From positions 7,941 to 71,940 of the forward strand of contig QKWP01001221.1 in assembly GCA_003550325.1 (NCBI GenBank): DNA of 64,000 nt, given 5' to 3'. A program made the translations under genes and the position numbers. Below, one piece after another: positions 12,752 through 23,740 of this stretch (position 1 is the first letter of the stretch; the number at the start of each line of letters is the position of its first letter). The DNA is from Gigaspora rosea. Its lineage: Eukaryota; Glomeromycota; Glomeromycetes; Diversisporales; Gigasporaceae. The notes below the pieces were generated by a model, which was not told the origin of the DNA, did no database searches, and was given only the letters and a program-made list of their open reading frames with translations.

Positions 12752-13076
12752 GCAGAGACGACAATTTAAGAACTATGGTTTTGTTTTTAAGTGAAACTTG
12801 GAAAGTTTATTGATTAAGCTAAGTATAATAGTTTATATTTTGTCTTTCTTATATACTATTATTAATCTATTTTCTATCCTATGCTATAGTGACTACATTT
12901 CTTATACGCTATGGTAATAATATATTTACTAACGCCATGACTAATTACTATGATCTCGGGGTCAGAATGACTTCAGGCCCCGAGTTACTTTCGGTTACAG
13001 GTTTGTGTTATGGCCTTGACTCGCGGGTACCATATCATGAGTACTGACGTCACGGGTTGAGGCTTAGCCTATGATA
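12752..13076 (-). repeat. 3' LTR (left copy)
   Basis: Aligned along its length with 22128-22454: shared acaatttaagaactat, cttatatactatta, atgactaattactatgatct, ggttgaggcttagcct. Several substitutions separate the two LTRs, so the insertion is not recent. Confidence 0.9.
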
Positions 13077-13802
13077 TTATTTTCTCCTTAAGCCCCTTCT
13101 TTTGTCTGCTTTTTATTGTTGCTTGACTTGGCTTGTGCGGGTATTGAAGATAGAATTGATATACAGTGTCCTGTGCGTAAGCTACATTTTTACATGGTTC
13201 CTAGGATCGTTCATTTGGGCTATAGCCTTTCCAATCTACCAAGTAATAAAGTTTTCCTCTTGAAACTTTTGAATCCAGTATTTTTTCAACCTCGTACGCA
13301 GGCTCAGCTTCAATTATTACAGGCGGTGGTGGATCAACATGTCTGCTGGGAAACTCGTTCTCAGCATATGGTTCTAATAAGGAAACATGGAAGACATTGT
13401 AGATCTTGAGTGAAGCAGGTAAGTCTAAACGAAAAGCTACTGGGTTAATCTGCTGCTTGATGCAGTAAGAACCCAACTTTCTATAGTTTAATTTATCACA
13501 GGGACGTTTGGTAGTAATATTATGCCGTATCAACTATACTTTATTACTAGGTTTATACTGAGGGATTCATGCCGCAACTTATCCACATTTTTTTTATAGC
13601 ATTTTTGTGCTCTTTCTAATTCTTGTACAAGGTTTTGTTTTATTTGCTATAAGTAAATTGCTTTGTCTTCCACGACCAGTATATCACAATGCTTTGGCGT
13701 TTGGATATCAAAACGAGTGTGAAATCCATAGTTGGCAAAAAATGGGGAGGTGTTGGTCGATGCATGCACCGAGTTGTTGTATGCAAACTCAGCTAGAGGT
13801 AA

Positions 13803-14400
13803 GGGGAGTGCAGTAAATTACATAATTAGGGTTTACATAGGTCCTGACCCCCCCTAGTGATAGGACTATTGACCAATCAAATTTAAAAAAACTCAAAAAC
13901 ATCTTTGACCTGAAAATAAGCTACCCCACAATCGACAAAAGTCGCTACATAGTAAAGTTGAAATTTTACTAAGTAAATCGAAAAAAGTCGATTAAGTAAA
14001 CTTATTCAGCAGATCAAAATACACTTACTACAAAATTTTCATAAGTATTGAAGAATTATTTATTAATAGACTTTTGATTTTTACGTTCGACGAAAAAATT
14101 AAAATTTTTTAAAAAAATTTATTCTACGAAAGCAAAAGTTAAAAGTTAAATAATAAAATGTTTTCCAATATTTATAAAAATTTCGTGGTAAGTGTATTTT
14201 GATCTGCTGAATAAGTTTACTTAATCGATTTTTTCGATTTGCTTATTAAAATTTAGACTTTACTATGTAGCAACTATCTGCGATTAACTAAAAATCGATT
14301 TTCTTTAATATGATTGGCTATTTATACTATATATATATATAGGACGTGATATTTGGGACCCCACACCCCTAAAATAATTACGTGATTTTCTGCACTCCCC
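13803..14400. mobile_element. PIF/Harbinger-like MITE inside the integrase
   Basis: 26-bp inverted ends start GGGGAGTGCAG at each side and differ at three positions; TAA is duplicated at 13800-13802 and 14401-14403. Removing the element and one TAA restores the integrase reading ..VSLLPLAEFAYN.., which confirms the ends and the 3-bp duplication. The interior is a foldback, with arms about 13920-14060 and 14150-14290. Confidence 0.9.
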
Positions 14401-16365
14401 TAACAATGAGACCCAGTCATCTTGGTGGTAGTATATGGAGCACCTTAAATATTGTTCCAATATCTGGTTAACCCTTTCGCTCTGGCCATCTAATTGAGGA
14501 TGGAAAGTGGAAGACAAGTTAATTTTCGTCCCTAGGATATTAAAAAGGTGTTTCCAAAAATGAGAGGTGAATTGGGGTCCCCTGTTAGATATAATTTCCT
14601 CAGAGATGCTATGCAATCGAACTACTTCTTTTAACACTAGTTGAGCTGTTTGTTCCATGGAGATTTTATTATTGCATGCTATAAAAAATGAGCCATTTTG
14701 GTTAATCAGTCTACCACTACTAAGATGGAGTCGAATCCTGAAGACATTGGTAAGTGAACTATGAAGTCCATGGTTATGGACTGCCACTGATGAGAAGGAA
14801 TTGGTAATAGTAACAAGAGCCCGTAAGGGCGATGTTTTGGTGTTTTTGACCTGCTACATATATTGCATGTTATGATATATTTTTGATAAAGGACCGGAGT
14901 TTAGGCCACTAGTAGTCCCTGGATTCTAACTCAACAGTTTTAGTTACCCCAAAATAACCTGTTATCCTCGAGTCATATCGTGCTTGTAAAATCTCCAATT
15001 TTTCTGTTATTCCAGGTACATATAGGAGTTCATTTCTGTATATAAGTCTATCTTCATAAGCAAATTTGCAATACTTTGGTTGCAAATTGGTCTTATTCAA
15101 TTTTTGATCACTTTATAAGCAAAAGGGTCAGACTGCAACTGAAGACAGATATGACTCAGTAGGTCCTTATTATCGGATACGACTGCTACTGCATTAATCA
15201 CTAATTTATCTGGGTCCAATATTGTAGTAGGTCGTAAGGTTGTCGAAATTGGTTTATAATCAGATCTTTGTGACAAAGCATCTGCATTTCCTTGATTTTT
15301 TCAGGTCAGAAGGATATCTCGAAGTTGAAGTTAGGTAATACTAACGACCAACGGGCTTGTCGATGATTAAGAATTTTGGAAGTGGTGAACTGTTGAAGAT
15401 TTTTGTGGTTATAATATACAGTCATCTTATGTTGAGCACCTTCAAGGTAATGGCACTATTGTTTAAAGGCGGTAACTATTGCTAGAAGCTCTTTTTCATA
15501 AATATCATAATTGACTTTTGCAAAACTACACTTCCGTGAAAAAAAAGCGACAGGATAGAGGAGGCCATCTTCCTGATATTGTAAAAGGATTGCACCTAAT
15601 GCGTAATCAGATGCATCAGTTTCGAGAAAAAACTGTTTTGCTAGATCAGCATGAGCCAGGAAATGGGCCGTGGTAAAAGCAGTTTTTAATGCATTAAAAG
15701 CTAAAGTGGCCAATGCCATCTATTGAAACAGATTATTAGATCGGCAAGTTAAGTTTGTTAAAAGTGTTATGAGTTGTGAGTAGTTTCGGACGAATTGTCT
15801 ATAATAATTTGCAAATCCTAGAAATTGTTGAACCTCTCGAAGAGTTTTTGGAACCGGTCAGGTGAGTAGTGTATCTACCTTTTTTGCATCCATTTGTATG
15901 CCGGCACGTGTAATTAAATAGCACAAAAATTCTACACTGGTTTTATACTAGTCTTATCGAACTCACATTTTTCGAGTTTAGCAAATAGACTAAATTGATG
16001 AAGTCGGTCAAGCACCATTTTTATATGCACTACGTGTTCATCAAAATTTGCTAAGTAGATCAGGATATCATCCAGATATACGATAACAAAGCTATCTAAG
16101 AATTTGCAAAAAACATCATTTATCAAATGTTAGAAGACTGCAAGAGCATTGGTGAGGCCAAATGGCATCACCAAATACTTGAAGTATCCATAACGTGTAT
16201 AGAATGCAGTTTTCCATTCATCACCAGGTCTGATTCTAACTAAATTGTATGCACTTTTTAAGTCAATTTTAGTAAAAATACGGGCCTCAGCAAGACGATA
16301 TAACAGTTCAAATACAAGTAGAAGTGGGTATTTATTTTTTATTATAACATGGTTTAATCCTTTAT

Positions 16366-17017
16366 TCCTTAAACTGTAAGCAAATTCAGACAAATTTGGC
16401 TGGAAAATTGCTATAAATATGCTTATGATCTATATTTTTTAAAATTTAAGATATTTAATTAAAATTTTTTTGATAATAATTGAAAATAAGGATTATATTA
16501 TAGTAGTATTTAATTTTATAGTATAAGAAAAAAGTTTAAGTTGCTAATAAGCTAAAAATAGACAAATTTTAAAAAATTTTTTATTCAAAAAAATTATCTA
16601 CTTTTTTTTGGCGAACTCTATAAATATTAGCTCTAGCTTACTGATTTAATAAAATAATATAGTTTATAAAAAGGATTACAACTTTTATTATTGCAACTTT
16701 TGTGATTTACTTGTAAAAATTAGGACTTGTATTAGAAGTGAAAATTTTTTTTATAGACGGAAACATATAAAATTTAGAAAACCTAAAGAAAAATTTTATA
16801 GTAAAAGTTTTAAAATAAAAACTTTAAACTTTTATTGCTTTAAAGTTTATTAATAATTTTAAAAAATTTTCATAATAAAGTTTATAAAATATATTTTAAA
16901 GAAAATATTCTATAAATAAAGTATACCCCATATGCTTAATAAATTTTTATTTTATTTAAAAAAATGTAATATTTCTAAAAAAATCCAGGCAAATTTGCCT
17001 GGATTACAGTTTAAGGA
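16366..17017. mobile_element. 650-bp inverted-repeat element inside the RT
   Basis: Ends TCCTTAAACTGTAA at the left and its complement at the right extend, with mismatches, through aaatttg.ctgga. Excision leaving a single AT restores the conserved reading VDYKGLN in the RT. A TA duplication, which would be mariner-like, would leave the RT out of frame. The superfamily is undetermined. AT-rich, non-coding. Confidence 0.7.
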
Positions 17018-17028
17018 ATAGTCCACAC

Positions 17029-19607
17029 TAGGGGTCTTAGTGGTCGGGTTGGGTCGGGTTTGGGTCTAACCCGGGTCAGACCCCACTTGGGTCAAAACCC
17101 GACCCAGCCTCATGTCAAACCTGACCCGGGTTCGACCCGCCTCATGCCAGACCTGACCCGGGTCTGACCCAACCCAACCCAACCTGGGTTAAACCCGGGT
17201 CAAGAGAGGCTTACAAATTTTATCGAGGTTATCCATTTAAATAAGACATTCGAGTTATGAATAATTTCATATATTTTACAATGCTTAGTGAAGATAAAAA
17301 CATTTTATAATCTAGGTCTGAAATAAGTTATTCGTGTTATGTTATTTACTATTTAATTTCACTTATAGAACTTAGTGGTACTATATAAAAAACATTTATT
17401 AATCTAAAACTAAACAATTATCATAATAATCCATGAATATAAAGGATGTTTATTAGTCTAAATATTGAAATAAGATTCATAAATATTGACTGTTTATTTA
17501 CCATATTTGCATTTTTTTTTGAGTCCCGTAAGTCCTGTAATTATAATACAGTAGTCACTTCGACTTTATATATTACATATTATTCACTATATTTCCCTTT
17601 TACAAATAAATAAATTTTATAAAACGAATATAGGATGGTTATTTATATTGTATTTGCGGACTCATGGGACTATAAAAATTACAAAGATTGTCAATCCAAA
17701 TAAATCAAAGTTCGATAATCTAAGTATTTAAAATAATCTATTAATGAATATTGCTTTTAATTTCAATCGGTAAGTTCATTAACCTAAACGTTTAAAATAA
17801 GCTATTCATAAGATATACTATTAATCACGTTAATGTTGTAAATATAAAAAATTTTTATTAATTTAAGTTAATTCATGACTATTTAATATTTATTTATTTG
17901 CATCTGGTTAGTTGGGAGCATAAAAATTAATGCATCTATATATATTAATACAACTAAATACCCTGGTTAATTATATACAACACACATATTTGATTCAAAT
18001 AACTGAATAAGAAGTTGTGACCAACTAAATTACTATATCTCTAGTTTTAATATAACATTTTAAATGACCTAATAGGTCTACCCTCCACATTCATATTATT
18101 CACAATTTCTAAAGTATCCAATTGGATTTTGTTCTGTAACGAAGCACAGAAACCACTATTAGTAGGTTTAAAGCCAAGTTCTAATCATTCTTTACAAGTT
18201 TCTTTGGTGCCAAAAAAAAGGTCAAAAAGACCTCCAAGACTGAGCGACAAATCATTAATGCAAGCAATCTCCTACAGTGCCAAATGATGAAAAGCCTGTC
18301 AACAAAGTAGTATTTTCAAATCTATTATGATCCGTCTTACCAGAAACGTTAAAGACAAAGAAAAAAAGTTGAAGCGAAAGTTAAAAAAGGCGAAAAACCA
18401 AGCCAGCAAGGATAAAACTGATATTCAGGAATTAGAGGAAAAAGCAAACATTCTAAATGAGGCTAATCGCATCAACAGCAAATAATGAGAAAAGTGAGAG
18501 GCCAAATAAAAGTCAAAAGCAAAGAAATTAAAGATAAAAATGAAGATTGTCAGTTATTGGAAGAAGATAAAAAAATATTGAAATACTTGCTCGAATTAGA
18601 GGAACAACCCTTTATTATAAAATTTAATTTCGTTTGCTAGTTTTGACATGTCTATTATCCTTACACATATTTTATATTGTTGCTTGCTCCACCATTGCAT
18701 AATAATCATTTCACCTTTTGAAATGACCAGCATCTGGTCATTATTCATTTGAGTCACGAGGTCATTTACCATCCCTGCCATCAGTAACTTACCAATAAAA
18801 CCACAAAATCTGTGCAATATAAAATTACGAAAAGAGTCATGTTTACAAAATTATCTTTTGCGCCAGACAAAAAATTACTGCAAAATTTTAGTATAAGGCC
18901 ATGCAAAGTTAATTTTTCATTTTGCATAACCTGCTGACATTTTTTTTAAATTTCTATCATGCCATTATTCCATTTTTGCTATTTAATTTTTTTCTGGTGT
19001 CAACCGATGGTGATCTTAATTTCTGGAATCACTCGATAGAACTGAAAAAAATCTAAAATTTTCTGGGTGTGAACATGTGCATATTAATTTATAGTAGATT
19101 AAAAAAAAAATAAATCTGTTCAGCCAACTGAAATTTTGGAACACCATGTTATACAAAATGAAAAATTAACTTTGTGTCCTAATATATGTTCTTATTAAAC
19201 TTTTAAACTACTTTAACAATATGTTTTATTACTTACATTCTACCGTTATTTGAAATTTCAAATCTGATAATTTATGAAATTTATGTTCAAATGCTGCGTC
19301 CAATAGGAACTAGTAGGGAAATTGATAAACCCGATATTACTTGATCTTTAATTCTGGCCATTTTATACGCAGATTATGCTTTATTAATTATGCGAAATTC
19401 ATCTTGATATGCAAATATAGCAGTCGCATATGCTTCTGGAATTAAATTAATGTTATTTATTTTTGCAATGAAATGGTTTTGTTGCGTCATCCATCATTAA
19501 CCCGGGTCTTACCCGACCTGGGTTTTTTCTGACCTGGGTCTGACCCGACCTGTGTTTTTTCTGACCTGGGTCGGGTTGGGTCAGACCCGACCCAACTAAG
19601 ACCCCTA
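17029..19607. mobile_element. 2.6-kb hAT-like element with gggtcggg subterminal repeats
   Basis: Inverted ends TAGGGGTCTTAG are flanked by gtccacac (17021-17028) and gttcacac (19608-19615), an 8-bp duplication with one mismatch. Just inside each end lie 100-190 bp of alternating gggtcggg/acccgacc words in an otherwise AT-rich element. It splits the RT between LCV and DY. A short plus-strand charged helix (about 18330-18485) and a nested MITE (18894-19182) lie within; no transposase was recognised. Confidence 0.88.
18894..19182. mobile_element. MITE nested in the hAT-like element
   Basis: Inverted ends contain CAAAGTTAATTTTTCATTTT on both sides. Boundaries are approximate (left taaggcca, right tgtcctaa). 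Non-coding. Confidence 0.65.
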
Positions 19608-20395
19608 GTTCACACATAGCTGCAAAGTTCCATCTTTCTTTTTAACAAATAGTACAGGGCACCAGCAGAAGATTTTGAGTATCTGATATGGCCTTTGGCC
19701 AGATTTTCTTTGATATATTGCTTCAGGGTCTGTAATTCCAGTTCGGATAACTTGTAAATCAGTCCCCATGGAGGTTGCTCCTCAGGTTATAAATTGGCAA
19801 AATCATAAGGTCTGTGTACGAGTAAATTTCTGGCCTTCTTTTCACTAAATACATCACTAAAACCGGAATATTTTGCAGGCAGTGTTAGTGTACATGCAAC
19901 TGGGATTTCCTTCAAAGGAGTTATGTGACAGAGGTGTTCCACATTGTCATGCTGCTAAAAATGTCGTGTACAAGCAGCATCAGAAAAGGTCAATGTACGT
20001 TGCCACCAATTAATCGATAGGTTGTGTTTACTTAACTACGATAACCCTAGAATAATTGGGTAATATGCTAATGGAATCAGATTGAATATGATTCCTTTAC
20101 AATAATTCAGATAACAGAGTTTCAGGTTGCCCATTTTATAAGTAACTGTACTGGAAGCAATTTCACGTCTGTCAACCACTTCGACTGACAGTGGTATACT
20201 TTTTTTCTTACAAGTAACCAAAGATCATGTGCATAAGTAGAATCCAAAAAACATGCTAATGCTTCTGAGTCGATCAATGCATTAATACGTATCATCGAAT
20301 TAGCTAAAATCCTAAGGATACAGGTATGGTAAAAGCATTTATTGGGGTTAGTTGTAAGGGGTAAATAATTTCTTTAGCCTCCAACTGCAGTTCCC

Positions 20396-21967
20396 CTACT
20401 GCAGTTGGGGCTCCTCTTTTCCCAAGACTTGGTCTTGAGTTACAACAGCCATGTCAACCGTTCTTTTTCTTGCAGGTCTTAGCGAAGTGACCAGGTTCGC
20501 TACAATACAAACAAAGGTGTTCACCCTGTGTCTTTTCTTTTCTTCACTAAAAAGGGTGTGTGACCTTACTAAATCAAGTTGCATGAGTTCTGGACCTGAA
20601 CTATCTGTACTAGAAGTTGTTGGTTAAAGGTTGTACCCTAAATAAATTTCAAATTCCGGATAACCCGCCCATTTACCAGATTATTACTGGGTCACAAACC
20701 GGATTGTTTTAAAAAATCTGGGTTACCCGGGTGACCCGGTTGACCCGGTTTGTTTGATTAGCTAATGCAAAATTGAGGTAGCTCTTAATGGTATGTAAAT
20801 TTTTTAGAGGTTGTACCCGTTAAAAAATTTAAGCTCAAGGTTACTCACCTGTTTACAACATTATAAACTGGGTCATCTTAATAATCCGGGTAACCCGGTT
20901 TGTTTTGATTGGTTGATACAAATTCATAAATTCTCTTATATGCATTTTTTTTAAAAAAAACTACGTATAATGATAATGGTAACTGATAAATTTATTTAAT
21001 TTTTATATATAAAATTTAATATATAAGTTTAACCGGCCTAAAAATCATTCAGCAAATTTTACAGGTGCTTTGAGAATCATGATAATAGCCGCAACATAAT
21101 CAGTTTATTCTCCAATGGCTAGAGGTCATCAGAAAATATACTGGGTTTAAATAATAATATTTAAAATGACCTCACTCCCAATGGACATACGTACTGTACA
21201 TAGGCTTGTACGTCACATTATCATGCTTATCCGGGTCACTCGGTTAACGATAGCTATGACCCGGTTGATAGGTGTTAACCGGGTTACCTGGGTAACGCTT
21301 ATACGGGTACAAGCTCTATTGTTGGTTGATTCCAATTAGTATAATTACCCTGCTGACATTCTTGACGTTGTTCAAAAAGTCGATTGTCACACTAGACAGC
21401 TTTGATAATAGCATCGTTAAAAGAAGTGGGGTCATCTATGGTAAGTAGTAAATCTTTTACATCATTCCCAAGTCCAGTTCTAAATTGGTCCATTAGTGCT
21501 GTCACCCCCAATCAAAGCCACTAGCGACCTGATAAAACTCAAAGGCATAACTAGTGGCTGGTTTGTTGCCTTGGGTGATTTCTGAATCTTGTTTGCCGCT
21601 GTTCTGGCCTTGTCCATTTCTCCAAATGTAGATTTGAACTCTCTAACAAAAGCATCAAAATCTTCAAATACTATAGCTTCAGTTTCAAGAAATGGTGCGA
21701 ACCATGCAAGAGCTAGGCCAGTTAGCAAACTTCTGATAACTCCTACTTGAGACTGTCTATTCGGGTACCAGTTAGGTTGCATCCAGGTGATAAGTCAGAC
21801 TTGATTGATAAACCCCCTGAATTTAGTATGGGTTTTATTAAACTTATCCAGGAGACTAACTTTCGGCTCTCATTGCTGGATAGGGGTTGCACTTCACGAA
21901 TAGAAATTGCTTCTTGTATCTGAAGTTGGTTTAATGCATCCCGGAGCTCTGCACCCTTTTGACGCAA
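20396..21967 (-). pseudogene. gag (capsid region and CCHC zinc knuckle), decayed
   Basis: The capsid-like region at 21480-21967 contains SLLTGLALAWFAPFLE and FVREFKSTFG, typical of Retrotrans_gag. A CCHC knuckle, CLYCSEPGHFAKTC, lies at about 20460-20515 in a frame different from the longest ORF. A hAT MITE (20625-21318) separates the two. Confidence 0.85.
20625..21318. mobile_element. hAT MITE with gggttacccggg subterminal repeats
   Basis: Ends TAAAGGTTGTACCC (left) and, inverted, TAGAGCTTGTACCC (right) have a perfect 8-bp duplication ttgttggt at 20617-20624 and 21319-21326. A second internal copy of the end (tagaggttgtacccg, about 20805) suggests a duplicated or re-inserted terminus. It sits in the gag region of the Ty3 element. 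Confidence 0.92.
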
Positions 21968-22127
21968 TACTTGATTTTCTTGTTAAATTTGACATAAGGC
22001 GGCTAAGATATTATTAAGTTCTGCTATTGTTGTTTGTTTATTTATTTTCAGAAGTATTTATTAGAAATTTAATTTTCTAGGATGTACAAGGAGGTAAGAC
22101 TGTGACAAGAAAGTAGCTTAATCAAAC

Positions 22128-22454
22128 TGTAACGAGACAACAATTTAAGAACTATAGTTTTGCTTTTAAGCAAAACTTGAAAAGTTTATTAATTAAGCTA
22201 AGTATGATAGTTTACTTTTTGTCTCTCTTATATACTATTACTAATCTATTCTTTATCCTACACTATAGTAACTACATTTCTTATGCACTGTGGTAATAAT
22301 ATAACTACTAATGCCATGACTAATTACTATGATCTTGGGGTCAGAACGACTTTGGGCCCCAAGTTACTTTTGGTACGGGTTTGTTTTACAGCCTTGACTC
22401 ATGAGTACCACATCATGGGTACTGACGTCACAGGTTGAGGCTTAGCCTGTGACA
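22128..22454 (-). repeat. 5' LTR (right copy)
   Basis: On the minus strand it begins TGTCACAGGC and ends GTTACA, giving TG..CA boundaries. It pairs with the LTR at 12752-13076. No obvious tRNA-complementary primer site was seen just inside it. Confidence 0.9.
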
Positions 22455-22558
22455 AGAATAGCACAGGTTTTGGTAGCATAGATTAAACCTAGATTTTGTA
22501 TATAAGAGGCTTAGTTTGGCACAGATTTTTGGCCTATAGTGGATTCGTATTATTTCGC

Positions 22559-22838
22559 CAACAATCACTTCACCGACATAACATTTTACCAACAAATACT
22601 CACTGACAAGCTCATTTTACTGACAGTTTGTTTTACCAAAGTTCATTTCACTGACAAGTTTTTTTCAAAAAGCACACTAATATTAGTCCTAATTCTACCT
22701 AATTCTACTCTGACCCTAATGACAATGACCAGAATTACTTAGTTAGTGAAATGAGCTTCAGTGAAATAAACTATCAGTAAAATAAACTTGTTAGTGAATA
22801 ATTGTCAGTGAAACGTTATGTCGGTAAAGTGATTGTTG
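22559..22838. repeat. foldback/MITE beside the 5' LTR
   Basis: caacaatcacttcaccgaca at the left is matched in inverse at the right by tgtcggtaaagtgattgttg. The arms extend inward through repeated ttttac(c/t)..aca and ca(c/g)tgacaa words. Target duplication not identified. Confidence 0.75.
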
Positions 22839-23740
22839 ATTAACTGATTGCCACCCAGACTGTATTCCCATACTAATTGGACCAATAACAGATAATTCAA
22901 GTTATTTTTTTTATTTGTATTAATCTATATGCATCTATTTATAAAAGATTCAAATTTTTTTTAATTATCTTAAATTATACTTGTATTATGATAATAGTAT
23001 TAACCAAAATCTTTTAATAAAGTGATAATATCAAGTTTTTATAATATAAACTTATGTAAAATATTTTTAAAACTTTAAATAATTAATAATGATAAAATTT
23101 GTTTTTTTTTAGTTCAAAGTGCCCACTTTGTGGAATAAGTTTGTTAACTCAAGCTAATGAATCATGGGTACCTCTAGTGACTCCCAACATTTGTTACATT
23201 GAAGAGAGTACAACTGGCCACTTGCACATTTGGTGACATTCCACATTAGCTACCATACTTGCAGCCCAACTATGTGTTGTATATTTAAACCCTCTGATAT
23301 TCTGCACCTTCTGCAATAGTAAAATTTGTATTTGCTTTTGATTTCTAACTCATACTCATTTAGTGAACTATAGATTTTGTTAATTATTAATCCACTGGTA
23401 TTGGCACAATATAGATATATATATATATTTTTTTAACTTTACAACCATGCTCTACTTTATTAGCAGTTTACGTAAAAAAATACATGAACTAAAAACTAAC
23501 TATAATATAGGCTAATACCCGGCTTACTCCACTAGTGCCCAGGTACAGTTGTTGCACTGATGTTTGATAGTCTTGCAGCGACATACGATTTTTCTCATAT
23601 ATTTCTATGAGAGCATGTTCAGGTCCTCAGCTACCTTCAAAACGAAATTCTACATATAAAAAAAAACTACTTTAGCATCCACCAACTTACTATATGCGAA
23701 CCTCTTATTTGACTTAACATTGAGTTCTCGACTAACTCAT
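22839..23740. other. AT-rich interval, no gene seen
   Basis: Between the foldback and the end of the LINE coding region. Part of it may be LINE 3' UTR; no poly-A tail in the expected orientation was identified. Confidence 0.5.

Larger units (their letters stand above)
13090..20350 (-). pseudogene. pol (protease-RT-RNase H-integrase-chromodomain), decayed
   Basis: In minus-strand order: protease core with ALIDSEA where Ty3 enzymes have DSG (about 20240-20290); RT palm blocks KIDLKSAYN and PFGLTNA (16130-16393) and YLDD (15932-16126); RNase H with TDASD (15456-15719); integrase core with SNRGPQFTS and GQSERVNQ (14305-14787); integrase C-terminus and a chromodomain with YLVDWKGY (13201-13533). 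The second acidic residue of the integrase triad is Asn (SNRG rather than SDRG), and the protease Gly is Glu. Together with frameshifts and inserted elements this rules out activity. Confidence 0.92.
12752..22454 (-). mobile_element. Ty3/gypsy chromovirus LTR retrotransposon, nested insertions
   Basis: Two LTRs of about 326 bp flank gag-pol remnants on the minus strand in the order gag, zinc knuckle, protease, RT, RNase H, integrase, chromodomain. A purine-rich tract (complement of ctccttaagccccttctttt) abuts the 3' LTR, as expected of a polypurine tract. Four later DNA transposons sit inside it: 13803-14400, 16366-17017, 17029-19607 and 20625-21318. Removing them leaves about 5.2 kb, normal for a Ty3 element. 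Coding frames carry many stops and shifts, so it is dead. Confidence 0.93.

Noticed and set aside
18330..18485. Charged helical peptide on the plus strand inside the hAT element
   Set aside because: A short Lys/Glu-rich frame with a stop and shift soon after; too little to call a gene, possibly a captured fragment.
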